DNA of 64,000 bases, from NCBI RefSeq assembly GCF_019049655.1, contig NZ_JAFMOX010000065.1, forward strand, positions 124,001 through 188,000. The letters are read 5' to 3'. A program made the translations under genes and the position numbers. Source of the DNA: Rahnella rivi (GTDB lineage Bacteria; Pseudomonadota; Gammaproteobacteria; Enterobacterales; Enterobacteriaceae). This document shows, one piece after another, positions 42,736 to 52,194 of the stretch (position 1 is its first letter; every line of letters starts with the position of its first letter). The notes beneath the pieces are model-generated. The model made no database searches, was not told the DNA's origin, and saw nothing but the letters and a program-made list of their open reading frames with translations.

Positions 42736-43683
42736 ATGGTCAAAAAGATCATCCTGGATTGCGATCCGGGGCATGACGATGCCATCGCCATGCTGCTGGC
42801 ACACGGTAATCCGGAAATCGAACTGCTGGCAGTCACCACCGTAGTCGGTAACCAGACGCTGGAAAAAGTCACCCGTAACGCCCTTGCCGTGGCGCGGGTG
42901 ATTAACCTGACCGGCGTGCCCTTTGCCGCAGGTGCCACTCGTCCGCTGGTGCGTCAGGTGGAAATCGCCGACGAAATCCACGGCGATTCTGGTCTGGATG
43001 GCCCGGTATTGCCGGAAGCGGCCATCACACTGGAACCCGTTCACGCCATCGATCTGATCATTGATTTGATCATGTCGCATCCGCCAAAAACCATCACGCT
43101 GGTGCCCACCGGCGGCCTGACCAACATCGCCATGGCGGTGCGTAAAGAACCGCGCATTGCTGAACGCGTCAAAGAAGTCGTGCTGATGGGCGGCGGTTAT
43201 CATGTCGGTAACTGGAGCGCCGTCGCGGAGTTCAACATCAAAATCGACCCGGAAGCCGCGCATATCGTCTTCAACGAGAAATGGCCGCTGACCATGGTCG
43301 GTCTGGATCTCACTCATCAGGCGCTGGCAACACCGGAAGTCGCGGCGCGTATCGCCGCCGTCGGCACGCAACCGGCAAAATTTGTGGGCGAGCTGCTCGA
43401 TTTCTTCGGATTAAGTTACAAAGATCGTCAGGGGTTTGATTCCCCGCCGGTTCATGACCCCTGCGCCGTCGCTTACGTCATTGATCCGAACGTAATGACC
43501 GTACGCAAAGTGCCGGTGGATATCGAACTGACCGGCACATTGACGCTTGGCATGACCGTGGCTGATTTCCGCGCCCCGCCGCCGCCGGACTGCCATACAC
43601 AAGTGGCGGTAAAATTGGATCATCAGCGTTTCTGGGATCTGATCGTCGATGCGCTCGAACGCATCGGCGAAGTCAAATACTGA
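42736..43683 (+). CDS. Ribonucleoside hydrolase (RihA/RihB-like, IUNH family)
   Basis: A 315-residue enzyme hydrolysing nucleosides to ribose and base. The calcium-binding motif DCDPGHDDA lies near residue 8, ADEIHGDSGLDGP near 78, GGGYHVGNWSAVAEFNI near 155, and HDPCAVAYVI carries the second metal ligand. It is most like the pyrimidine-preferring RihA/RihB branch. Exact specificity cannot be read by eye. The ATG follows AAAGGA. It stands alone after the YaiI-family gene. Confidence 0.88.
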   Translation: MVKKIILDCDPGHDDAIAMLLAHGNPEIELLAVTTVVGNQTLEKVTRNALAVARVINLTGVPFAAGATRPLVRQVEIADEIHGDSGLDGPVLPEAAITLEPVHAIDLIIDLIMSHPPKTITLVPTGGLTNIAMAVRKEPRIAERVKEVVLMGGGYHVGNWSAVAEFNIKIDPEAAHIVFNEKWPLTMVGLDLTHQALATPEVAARIAAVGTQPAKFVGELLDFFGLSYKDRQGFDSPPVHDPCAVAYVIDPNVMTVRKVPVDIELTGTLTLGMTVADFRAPPPPDCHTQVAVKLDHQRFWDLIVDALERIGEVKY

Positions 43684-43742
43684 GGCCGCAAGCAGACGTA
43701 ACGGGCATCCTGCTGATCCCCGTTTTCGTCAGGATCCCCGCG

Positions 43743-46022
43743 TTATAAAGGTTCGGTTTGCGCCTCTACCACGGCCAGCGCCACCATATTCACAATACGG
43801 CGTACCGAGGCAATGGGCGTGAGAATGTGCACCGGTTTTGATACCCCCATCAGCACCGGCCCGACGGTCACCCCTTCCGAACTGGACACCCGCAACAGGT
43901 TGTAGCTGATGCGGGCTGATTCCATATTCGGCATGATCAAAATATTGGCCGCCCCTTTCAGCGGGCTGTCCGGCATGATGTCCTGGCGAATGCTTTCAAC
44001 CAGCGCAGCGTCACCGTGCATCTCACCATCGATTTCGAGATCCGGCTCGCGCGCGTTTACCAGCTCCAGCGTCCTGCGCATTTTAAGCGCCGCCGGGCTG
44101 TCCGACGTGCCGAAACTGGAATGGGATAACAGCGCCACTTTCGGCTCGATACCAAAACGCCGCACCGTTTCTGCCGCCATCAGGGTAATTTCCGCCAGCT
44201 GTTCAGCGGTCGGGTCATCATTGACATAGGTATCCGCAATAAAGGTATTGCCGCTCGGCAACAGCAAGGCATTCATTGCTCCGGCCACGTGAGTGCCTTC
44301 GCGAAAACCAAACACCTTTTCCACGATATCGTAATGCTCATGGTAGGTACCGACCGTGCCGCAAATCATCGCATCGGCTTCACCGCGCAGCAGCATAATC
44401 GCCGCGATAAGCGTCGGATTGCCGATCACCGCGCGCCGGGCCTGTTCCTGCGAGACGCCGCGTCGTTTCATGCGGTCATAGTATTCACGCCAGTACTCGT
44501 TAAAGCGCGGATCGGATTCGTTATTGACCACTTCGAAATCTTTGCCCGCTTCGAGTTGCAGACCGAGTTTCTTGATGCGCATTTCAATCACGCTCGGTCG
44601 CCCGACCAGAATCGGTTTCGCCAGCCCGAGAGTGATCAGTTCCTGCGTGGCCTGCAAAACACGCTCCTCTTCACCTTCGGCCATCACCACCCGCTTCGCC
44701 TCTTTTTTGGCCTGCGAGAAAATCGGTTTCATAAACAAATTGGTTTTATAAACGAACTCCGACAGCTTCTCGACGTAGGCATCGAAATCCAGAATAGGCC
44801 GCGTGGCAACGCCAGAATCCATCGCCGCCTTAGCCACCGCCGGGGCAATTTTCACGATCAATCGCGGATCAAAAGGCTTAGGAATGATGTAGTCAGGGCC
44901 AAACGACAGCTCCTCTTCACCGTAGGCCGAAGCCACCACATCGCTTTGCTCGGCCATTGCCAGATCGGCGATCGCATGGACACAGGCCAGCTTCATTTCT
45001 TCATTGATGGTGGTTGCGCCAACGTCCAGCGCCCCGCGAAAAATAAACGGGAAACACAGAACATTGTTCACCTGATTAGGGTAGTCAGACCGGCCGGTGC
45101 AGATAATGGCATCAGGGCGGACGGCCTTTGCCAGCGGCGGCAGAATCTCCGGTTCCGGGTTAGCGAGCGCCAGGATCAGCGGATCTTTTGCCATGGTTTT
45201 CACCATGTCCTGCGTCAGCACACCAGGCCCGGAACAACCGAGGAAAATATCCGCTTGCGGGATAGCGTCCGCCAGCGTGCGCTGGCCGTTGTCTTCGATG
45301 GCATACACCGCTTTGGTTTCAGCCATGTTCTCTTCACGGCCTTGATAAATCACGCCGCGGGAATCACAGGCCGTAATGTTGTGGCGCTTCAGCCCCAGCG
45401 CCACCAGTAAATTCAGACAGGCAATAGCCGAGGCTCCCGCCCCCGACACCACCAGCCGTACATCTGAAATATTTTTCCCGACCACGCGCAAACCATTCAG
45501 AACAGCGGCGGTACAGATGATCGCGGTACCATGCTGATCGTCGTGGAACACCGGAATATTCATGCGCTCACGCAGTTTTTTCTCGATGTAAAAACACTCC
45601 GGCGCTTTGATATCTTCAAGATTGATGCCGCCAAACGTAGGCTCCAGCGCGGCAATGACGTCGATTAACCGGTCGGGATCCAACTCATCCACTTCGATAT
45701 CAAACACATCAATACCGGCGAATTTTTTAAATAATACGCCCTTGCCTTCCATCACAGGTTTACCCGCCAGCGCACCAATATTGCCGAGGCCGAGCACCGC
45801 CGTGCCGTTTGAAATCACGGCCACCAGATTTCCCTTGGCCGTGTATTTGTATGCCGTCAGCGGATCTTTTTGAATTTCGAGACAAGGCGCGGCCACGCCC
45901 GGCGAGTACGCCAGCGCCAGATCCCGCTGTGTGGCGAGCGGTTTTGTCGGGGAAACCTGAATCTTTCCGGGCACCGGAAATTCGTGGAAATCGAGCGCAC
46001 TTTGCTTGAGTTGTTCGTCCAT
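43743..46022 (-). CDS. maeB: NADP+-dependent malic enzyme MaeB
   Basis: Oxidative decarboxylation of malate to pyruvate with NADPH production. At 759 residues it is the hybrid form: a malic enzyme catalytic and NADP-binding part (residues 1-430, with YSPGVAAPCLEIQKDP and VVSGAGASAIACLNLL) fused to a phosphotransacetylase-like regulatory domain (residues about 430-759). The ATG follows AAGGA. It is divergent from talA-tktB. In E. coli the large eut operon lies between hemF and maeB, but it is absent here. Confidence 0.97.
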   Translation of the reverse strand: MDEQLKQSALDFHEFPVPGKIQVSPTKPLATQRDLALAYSPGVAAPCLEIQKDPLTAYKYTAKGNLVAVISNGTAVLGLGNIGALAGKPVMEGKGVLFKKFAGIDVFDIEVDELDPDRLIDVIAALEPTFGGINLEDIKAPECFYIEKKLRERMNIPVFHDDQHGTAIICTAAVLNGLRVVGKNISDVRLVVSGAGASAIACLNLLVALGLKRHNITACDSRGVIYQGREENMAETKAVYAIEDNGQRTLADAIPQADIFLGCSGPGVLTQDMVKTMAKDPLILALANPEPEILPPLAKAVRPDAIICTGRSDYPNQVNNVLCFPFIFRGALDVGATTINEEMKLACVHAIADLAMAEQSDVVASAYGEEELSFGPDYIIPKPFDPRLIVKIAPAVAKAAMDSGVATRPILDFDAYVEKLSEFVYKTNLFMKPIFSQAKKEAKRVVMAEGEEERVLQATQELITLGLAKPILVGRPSVIEMRIKKLGLQLEAGKDFEVVNNESDPRFNEYWREYYDRMKRRGVSQEQARRAVIGNPTLIAAIMLLRGEADAMICGTVGTYHEHYDIVEKVFGFREGTHVAGAMNALLLPSGNTFIADTYVNDDPTAEQLAEITLMAAETVRRFGIEPKVALLSHSSFGTSDSPAALKMRRTLELVNAREPDLEIDGEMHGDAALVESIRQDIMPDSPLKGAANILIMPNMESARISYNLLRVSSSEGVTVGPVLMGVSKPVHILTPIASVRRIVNMVALAVVEAQTEPL

Positions 46023-46403
46023 CGTAGGGTCCTTTTCTGTTTCTTATTTTTTTCAGGGGTACAGAGCAAGGGAAGCCGCAACATCCGGTTTTCCCGCACA
46101 ACAGTATAGATAACCTGCCACGACACAGGCCGAAGCACGACCAAAAGTTGTGCGTTACATTGATTACTTTTCGTTCGCGGAAGACGTCTCGCAAAATTCA
46201 ACTAAGCTTAAGGTTCCCCCTTGCGCAACTCAGGTTGAAAGCTCAGCCTTGCGTAGGCTTTTGCTTTTTCATTGCTCTGACCCATTACAACAATCAGAAA
46301 AAGCGTATTCATATTGTTAACAGAATGATGCAGGGTAGACCCCCTGTGAAAAAGAGTCGCACGACCTGTTGCTGTATCGTTTTTTAGCTAAGGAGATGTA
46401 GAG
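46023..46403. other. Divergent maeB/talA intergenic region
   Basis: 380 bp without a supported gene. It must carry the promoters of maeB (minus) and talA (plus). A small stem AGCCT-TGCGT-AGGCT followed by a T-rich run lies at 46245-46272 on the plus strand and could be an attenuator or the end of a small RNA. I cannot decide which. Confidence 0.5.
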
Positions 46404-47354
46404 ATGAACCAGTTAGACGCCCTCAAAAAGCTAACTACCGTGGTTGCCGACAGCGGTGACATTGAATCTATCCGTCATTTCGAACCGCAGGATGCCACCA
46501 CCAATCCATCCTTAATCCTGAAAGCCGCCGACCTCCCGCAGTATCAGAATTTGATCAAAGACGCGGTGGACTACGCCCGCAAACAAGGTGGCAGCAAAGA
46601 AGATCAGGTGATAAACGCCACGGACAAACTGGCGGTCAATATCGGTGTCGAAATCCTCAAAAGCGTGCCCGGTCGCATCTCGACAGAAGTGGATGCGCGT
46701 ATGTCTTTTGACAGCGAAAAATGCCTCGCGAAAGCCCGCAAACTCATCGGCTTATATCAGGAACAGGGGATCGATAAATCCCGTATTCTGATCAAACTGG
46801 CCTCTACGTGGGAAGGCATCAAAGCCGCCGAAGAACTGGAAAAAGAAGGCATCAACTGTAACCTGACGCTGCTGTTCTCCTTTGCTCAGGCACGCGCCTG
46901 CGCCGAAGCCAATGTCTACCTGATTTCCCCGTTCGTTGGCCGCATTTATGACTGGTACAAAGCCAAAGATCCTGACGCCACCTATGACGTAGAAAAAGAT
47001 CCGGGCGTGAAATCTGTCCGTGAGATCTACACCTACTACAAATCACACGGCTACGAGACGGTGATCATGGGGGCCAGCTTCCGTAAAGTTGAACAGATTC
47101 TGGCACTGGCGGGCTGCGACCGCCTGACCATTTCACCGGCCCTGCTGGAAGAGCTGAAAGCCAGCGAGGCACCGGTGGAACGTAAGCTGCAAGCGTCATC
47201 ACAGGGCAGCAAACAGCCTGCACCGCTGACTCAGGCAGAATTCCTCTGGGAGCATCATCAGGACGCCATGGCGGTTGAGAAACTGGCTGAAGGTATCCGC
47301 CTGTTCGCCGTCGATCAGCAGAAACTCGAAGACATGCTTTCTGCTCAACTGTAA
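46404..47354 (+). CDS. talA: Transaldolase A
   Basis: Transfers a dihydroxyacetone unit between pentose phosphate intermediates. The 316-residue TIM barrel has its Schiff-base Lys in RILIKLASTWEG near residue 130, with DATTNPSLIL near the N-terminus and NLTLLFSFAQARACAEA. The C-terminal half matches TalA better than TalB, and pairing with tktB supports TalA. The ATG follows GGAG. Confidence 0.95.
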   Translation: MNQLDALKKLTTVVADSGDIESIRHFEPQDATTNPSLILKAADLPQYQNLIKDAVDYARKQGGSKEDQVINATDKLAVNIGVEILKSVPGRISTEVDARMSFDSEKCLAKARKLIGLYQEQGIDKSRILIKLASTWEGIKAAEELEKEGINCNLTLLFSFAQARACAEANVYLISPFVGRIYDWYKAKDPDATYDVEKDPGVKSVREIYTYYKSHGYETVIMGASFRKVEQILALAGCDRLTISPALLEELKASEAPVERKLQASSQGSKQPAPLTQAEFLWEHHQDAMAVEKLAEGIRLFAVDQQKLEDMLSAQL

Positions 47355-47416
47355 TTCCACTCACTGTTATTTCAATGGCCGTTGACCTGTTCAGCGGCCA
47401 TTCACCGGAGAAAAAT

Positions 47417-49411
47417 ATGCCTTCTCGTAGAGAACTCGCGAACGCTATCCGTGCGTTAAGCATGGATGCGGTGCAGAAAGCCAATTCCGGCCACCCAGGC
47501 GCTCCCATGGGGATGGCGGATATCGCCGAAGTGTTGTGGCGCGATTACATGAATCACAACCCGACCAACCCGCACTGGGCAGACCGCGATCGCTTCGTGC
47601 TGTCCAACGGTCACGGCTCCATGCTGATATACAGCCTGCTGCACCTCACCGGTTATGATCTGCCGATGAAAGAGCTGGAGAATTTCCGCCAGCTGCACTC
47701 CAAAACACCGGGCCACCCGGAATATGGCTATACGCCGGGCGTTGAAACGACCACCGGCCCGTTGGGTCAGGGCATCGCCAATGCCGTGGGTTTTGCGATT
47801 GCAGAACGCACGCTGGCCGCACAGTTCAACCGTGAAAACCACGACATCGTTAACCATCACACTTATGCCTTTATGGGCGATGGTTGCATGATGGAAGGGA
47901 TTTCCCACGAAGCCTGCTCGCTGGCTGGCACCATGAAACTCGGTAAACTGACCGCGTTTTATGATGACAACGGCATTTCTATCGACGGCCATGTTGAAGG
48001 CTGGTTCACCGATGACACGGCCAAACGGTTCGAAGCCTACGGCTGGCACGTGATCCGTGGTGTCGATGGTCAGAATGCTGACGCCATCAAAGCGGCCATC
48101 GAAGAATCCCACAAAGTGACCGACAGACCTTCCCTGTTACTGTGCAAAACAGTCATCGGTTTTGGTTCACCGAATAAAGCCGGTACGCACGATGCACACG
48201 GTGCAGCGCTGGGTGTGGATGAAGTGGCTGCCACCCGTAAAGCGCTGGGCTGGAACTACCCTGCCTTTGAAATTCCGCAGGATATTTATGCTGCCTGGGA
48301 TGCCAAAGAAGCGGGTAAAGCGAAAGAAAAAGCCTGGGATGAAAAGTTCGCCGCCTATGCCAGTGCCTACCCTGATCTGGCGAAAGAATTCAAACGTCGT
48401 GTGAACGGTGAGTTGCCTGAAAACTGGGAAGCTGACGCACAGAAATTCATTGAAGGTTTGCAGGCCGCCCCGGCCAATATTGCCAGCCGTAAAGCTTCAC
48501 AAAATACGCTGGAAGCCTTCGGTAAAATCTTGCCTGAATTCCTCGGCGGCTCCGCTGACCTTGCCCCAAGCAACCTGACCATGTGGTCCGGCTCGAAATC
48601 CCTGGGCGATGATCTGGCCGGTAACTACATTCACTATGGCGTACGTGAGTTCGGCATGACGGCAATCTCCAACGGCATCGCGCTGCACGGCGGTTTCCTG
48701 CCTTATTCAGCCACTTTCCTGATGTTCGTTGAGTACGCCCGTAATGCGGTACGAATGGCGTCGCTGATGAAGATCCGCAACGTATTCGTTTACACCCATG
48801 ACTCCATCGGTCTGGGCGAAGACGGCCCGACGCACCAGCCGGTCGAGCAAATGGCCAGCCTGCGCGTCACCCCCAACATGAGTCTGTGGCGTCCGGCCGA
48901 TCAGGTCGAGTCGGCGATTGCGTGGAAATATGCCATCGAGCGTAACGACGGCCCGGCTGCGCTGATTTTCTCCCGTCAGAACTTGACCCAGCAACCGCGT
49001 ACACCGGAGCAACTGGCTAACGTGGCGCGCGGCGGTTATGTGCTGAAAGATTGCCAGGGCACACCTGACGTCATCCTGATTGCCACCGGCTCTGAAGTGG
49101 GTATCACGGTTGAAGCCGCAGACAAGCTGGCCGCAGCAGGTACGAAAGTGCGCGTGGTTTCCATGCCGTCCACTGACGTGTATGACAAACAGGACACGGC
49201 ATACCGCGAATCGGTGCTGCCAAAAGAAGTCACGGCACGCCTGGCGGTTGAAGCGGGTATTGCGGATTACTGGTACAAATACGTCGGCCTTAATGGCGGC
49301 GTGGTTGGCATGACCAGCTTCGGCGAATCAGCCCCTGCTGAACAGTTGTTCAAAGAGTTCGGCTTTACGGTCGATAACGTTGTCGCGAAAGCCCAGGCGT
49401 TACTGAAATAA
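47417..49411 (+). CDS. tktB: Transketolase (TktB type)
   Basis: A thiamine diphosphate enzyme that moves two-carbon units in the pentose phosphate pathway. The 664-residue protein has SGHPGAPMGMAD, the ThDP/Mg motif MGDGCMMEGISHEAC, and the pyrimidine domain with RNVFVYTHDSIGLGEDGPTHQP-type sequence (seen as HDSIGLGEDGPTHQPVEQ). The ATG at 47417 is chosen for GGAG eight bases upstream and family length, and the frame extends to 47375. It forms an operon with talA. Confidence 0.96.
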   Translation: MPSRRELANAIRALSMDAVQKANSGHPGAPMGMADIAEVLWRDYMNHNPTNPHWADRDRFVLSNGHGSMLIYSLLHLTGYDLPMKELENFRQLHSKTPGHPEYGYTPGVETTTGPLGQGIANAVGFAIAERTLAAQFNRENHDIVNHHTYAFMGDGCMMEGISHEACSLAGTMKLGKLTAFYDDNGISIDGHVEGWFTDDTAKRFEAYGWHVIRGVDGQNADAIKAAIEESHKVTDRPSLLLCKTVIGFGSPNKAGTHDAHGAALGVDEVAATRKALGWNYPAFEIPQDIYAAWDAKEAGKAKEKAWDEKFAAYASAYPDLAKEFKRRVNGELPENWEADAQKFIEGLQAAPANIASRKASQNTLEAFGKILPEFLGGSADLAPSNLTMWSGSKSLGDDLAGNYIHYGVREFGMTAISNGIALHGGFLPYSATFLMFVEYARNAVRMASLMKIRNVFVYTHDSIGLGEDGPTHQPVEQMASLRVTPNMSLWRPADQVESAIAWKYAIERNDGPAALIFSRQNLTQQPRTPEQLANVARGGYVLKDCQGTPDVILIATGSEVGITVEAADKLAAAGTKVRVVSMPSTDVYDKQDTAYRESVLPKEVTARLAVEAGIADYWYKYVGLNGGVVGMTSFGESAPAEQLFKEFGFTVDNVVAKAQALLK

Positions 49412-49424
49412 AATCAGGCCGTTT

Positions 49425-49456
49425 TTATTCCCTCTCCGTGAAAAGAGAGGGAATAA
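49425..49456 (+). terminator. Hairpin after tktB, probable terminator
   Basis: TTATTCCCTCTC pairs perfectly with GAGAGGGAATAA around an 8-nt loop, just after tktB. There is only a weak T tract, so termination strength is uncertain. Confidence 0.55.
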
Positions 49457-49552
49457 TTCATACTAAAAATCTCAAAACATGTCCCCTTCCTGCTTGATGA
49501 AAGTCGCCCGCTCCGGTAAAGTCCCGCCCCTTCTTTGGCATGGGGAACAGTA

Positions 49553-50905
49553 ATGTTTATTGGATTTGACTACGGTACAGCGAATTGCTCCGTTGCGGTG
49601 ATGCGCGACAATAACGCCCACCTGCTGGCGTTAGAAAATAACGATCCTTATTTACCCTCCATGCTGTGTGCACCATCGCGTGAAGCGGTCAGCGAATGGC
49701 TGAACCGTCACGGACAGGTGCCGACAGGCAGTGATGAAAATCTGGCGCTGCTGCGCCGCAGTGTCAGTTTTAACCGTGAGGAAGATATTCCGGTTAACGC
49801 CAACAGCGTTCACTTTGGTTTGCAGGCGCTGGCGACGTATATGGAAGATCCGGAAGAGGTATATTTTGTCCGCTCTCCGAAATCCTTCCTTGGCGCAAAC
49901 GGCCTGAAACCACAGCAAATTGCACTGTTCGAAGATCTGGTCTGCGCCATGATGTTCCACATCAAGCGTCAGGCAGAATCTGTCCTGCAAGAGACGATTC
50001 ATCAGACCGTCATTGGCCGGCCAATTAACTTCCAGGGCATGGGCGGCGATGACGCAAACCGTCAGGCGCAGGGTATTTTGCAACGCGCCGCAGAACGTGC
50101 CGGTTTCCGTGATATCGCTTTCCAGTTTGAGCCGGTCGCTGCCGGTCTGGATTTTGAAGCCACGCTGACTGAAGAGAAAACGGTGCTGGTCGTCGATATC
50201 GGCGGCGGAACCACGGACTGCTCGGTGTTGCTGATGGGCCCGCAATGGCGTGATAAAGCAGAACGCCAGAACAGCCTGCTCGGCCACAGCGGTTGCCGCG
50301 TTGGCGGTAACGATCTGGATATCATGACAGCGTTCAAACAACTGACGCCTCAGTTTGGCATGGGCAGCGAAACCCAAAAAGGCACGGCGATCCCTGCGCT
50401 GCCTTACTGGAATGCGGTAGCGACAAATGATGTCCCGGCGCAGCTGGATTTTTACAGCGTCGCCAATGGCCGCATGTTGCGTGATTTGATCCGTGACGCC
50501 GCGCAGCCGGAGCTGATTAAGCGCCTGCTGAAAGTCCAGCAACAGCGCCTGAGCTATCGTCTGGTGCGTGCGGCGGAAGAGAGCAAGATAGCGCTTTCAC
50601 AACGCGAGAACGTCACGGCCGCCATGGACTTCATCGAATCCGGTCTGGCAGAAACCATCAGCCAGCAGCAACTGAGCGAAGCCATTGCACAGCCGCTGGA
50701 GCGCATTCAGGAACAGGTCAATCTCGCGCTGGCAAGCAGCGAAATAAAACCGGACGTGATTTATCTGACCGGTGGCAGTGCGCGTTCTCCGCTTCTGCGC
50801 GCGGCATTGCAGGCGCAGTTGCCGGGTATTCCGCTGGTGGGTGGCAATGATTTCGGCTCGGTGACCGCCGGTCTGGCTCGCTGGGCACAAACGCTGTTCC
50901 GTTAA
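49553..50905 (+). CDS. yegD: Hsp70-family ATPase-like protein YegD
   Basis: A 450-residue actin/Hsp70 nucleotide-binding domain without the peptide-binding domain. Phosphate loops GFDYGTANCSVAV (residues 4-16) and VVDIGGGTTDCSVLL (near 217), plus adenosine motif TGGSARSPLL near 410. The ATG at 49553 follows GGGGAA and gives the E. coli length, although the frame opens at 49535. A chaperone-like role is presumed and the client is unknown. Confidence 0.95.
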   Translation: MFIGFDYGTANCSVAVMRDNNAHLLALENNDPYLPSMLCAPSREAVSEWLNRHGQVPTGSDENLALLRRSVSFNREEDIPVNANSVHFGLQALATYMEDPEEVYFVRSPKSFLGANGLKPQQIALFEDLVCAMMFHIKRQAESVLQETIHQTVIGRPINFQGMGGDDANRQAQGILQRAAERAGFRDIAFQFEPVAAGLDFEATLTEEKTVLVVDIGGGTTDCSVLLMGPQWRDKAERQNSLLGHSGCRVGGNDLDIMTAFKQLTPQFGMGSETQKGTAIPALPYWNAVATNDVPAQLDFYSVANGRMLRDLIRDAAQPELIKRLLKVQQQRLSYRLVRAAEESKIALSQRENVTAAMDFIESGLAETISQQQLSEAIAQPLERIQEQVNLALASSEIKPDVIYLTGGSARSPLLRAALQAQLPGIPLVGGNDFGSVTAGLARWAQTLFR

Positions 50906-50923
50906 TCGCTGAACGCCGGATGT

Positions 50924-50960
50924 AAAAAAACCGCCTGAGACATCCGGGCGGTTTTTTTTA
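50924..50960 (+). terminator. Bidirectional terminator after yegD
   Basis: AAAAAAACCGCC-loop-GGCGGTTTTTTTT lies between the convergent yegD and aldo/keto reductase genes. Confidence 0.92.
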
Positions 50961-50977
50961 TTTCTGAGACGGCAAAT

Positions 50978-51931
50978 TTACCAGGCGCTGGCGTCGTTCA
51001 GCGTCTGAATATCTGCATCATCCAGTTTCAGCGTTGCGGCCTGCGCCAGTTCGTTCAGCTGCTGCAAGGATGTCGCGCTGACGATCGGAGAAGTGATGGA
51101 GGGGCGGGCAATCTGCCATGCCAGCGCGACCTGGCCAGGCTGCGCACCGTGCTTTTCAGCGACCTGATCCAGCCCCCGTAGCACCTTCAGACCGCGTTCA
51201 TCGAGATAACGCGCAATCACACTCTCACCGCGCAGACTTTTACTGGCGTCAGCCTGAGTGCGATATTTCCCGGTCAGGAAGCCGGCGGCCAGCCCGTAAA
51301 AGTTAATGACGCCCAGACCGTTGTCCGTCACGACCTTTTCCAGCGCTTCTTCATACACTTTGCGGTCATACAGGTTGTACAAGGGTTGCAGCGTTTCATA
51401 CCGCGCCAGACCGTTCTCCTTGCTGACTTTCAGCGCCTCAGCCAGACGCGGCGCGCTGTAGTTCGACGCGCCAACGGCACGGACTTTACCTTCTTTAATC
51501 AGCGCATCAAACGCGGCCATGGTTTCAGCCAGCGGCGTATCGGCATCATCATCATGCGACTGGTAGAGATCGATATAGTCCGTTTGCAGCCGTCTGAGCG
51601 AAGCTTCCACCGCGTCTTTAATGTAGCGGGGAGACAGGCCCACTTTGCCTTCTCCCATGGGTTTACCGACTTTAGTCGCCAGAACGATCTGATCGCGTTT
51701 ACCGGTTTTCTTCAGCCAGTTACCGATGATCGTTTCGGACTCGCCGCCCTGATTGCCCTCGACCCAGGCGGAATAGACGTCGGCGGTGTCGATAAAGTTC
51801 AGGTTGTGATCCAGTAAGGCATCGAGCAGGCTGAAAGAGGCCGTCTGATCGACCGTCCAGCCAAACACGTTGCCACCAAAAGTCAGTAGCGGTACCTGGA
51901 TACCTGAACGGCCTAATTCTCTTTTACTCAT
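50978..51931 (-). CDS. Aldo/keto reductase
   Basis: A 317-residue NADPH-dependent TIM-barrel oxidoreductase. The catalytic tetrad is visible: Asp and Tyr in FIDTADVYS, Lys in VLATKVGKP and His in LYQSHDDD. The NADP-binding C-terminal loop is present near SPIVSATSLQQLNEL. The ATG at 51929-51931 follows AGGAG, and an in-frame GTG precedes it by one codon. The substrate is unknown. In E. coli the yegD-mdtD interval holds mdtABC instead. Confidence 0.9.
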   Translation of the reverse strand: MSKRELGRSGIQVPLLTFGGNVFGWTVDQTASFSLLDALLDHNLNFIDTADVYSAWVEGNQGGESETIIGNWLKKTGKRDQIVLATKVGKPMGEGKVGLSPRYIKDAVEASLRRLQTDYIDLYQSHDDDADTPLAETMAAFDALIKEGKVRAVGASNYSAPRLAEALKVSKENGLARYETLQPLYNLYDRKVYEEALEKVVTDNGLGVINFYGLAAGFLTGKYRTQADASKSLRGESVIARYLDERGLKVLRGLDQVAEKHGAQPGQVALAWQIARPSITSPIVSATSLQQLNELAQAATLKLDDADIQTLNDASAW

Positions 51932-52096
51932 CACTCACTCCTCTAAACGGTCAGGGTAGATTTTCTTCGCGTGCGAACGATTTGTGATTCAGGGTTTACC
52001 TTAGCATTCTGATATAAAATGGGTGGCTGAAAGTCCGACCTTTTTGTCATAAGTCATGTCCAAATCGTTGGGAGAAATGAGGGGGACTCTCCTTAA

Positions 52097-52113
52097 TTCC
52101 TCCATTTTCTGCC
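52097..52113 (+). promoter_or_regulatory. Candidate BaeR box upstream of mdtD
   Basis: TTCCTCCATTTTCTGCC shares the CTCCAT core and the terminal GC of the BaeR-binding consensus reported for E. coli (TTCTCCATDATTGGC as I recall it). It lies about 80 bp upstream of mdtD. The match is partial. Confidence 0.3.
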
Positions 52114-52194
52114 GGAGCAATCTGGCTACACTGTAGGTCTGGCCTGATGACCCTCTGCAAGCCGCGACAATGATTGTGCTGATGCGATAACCCG

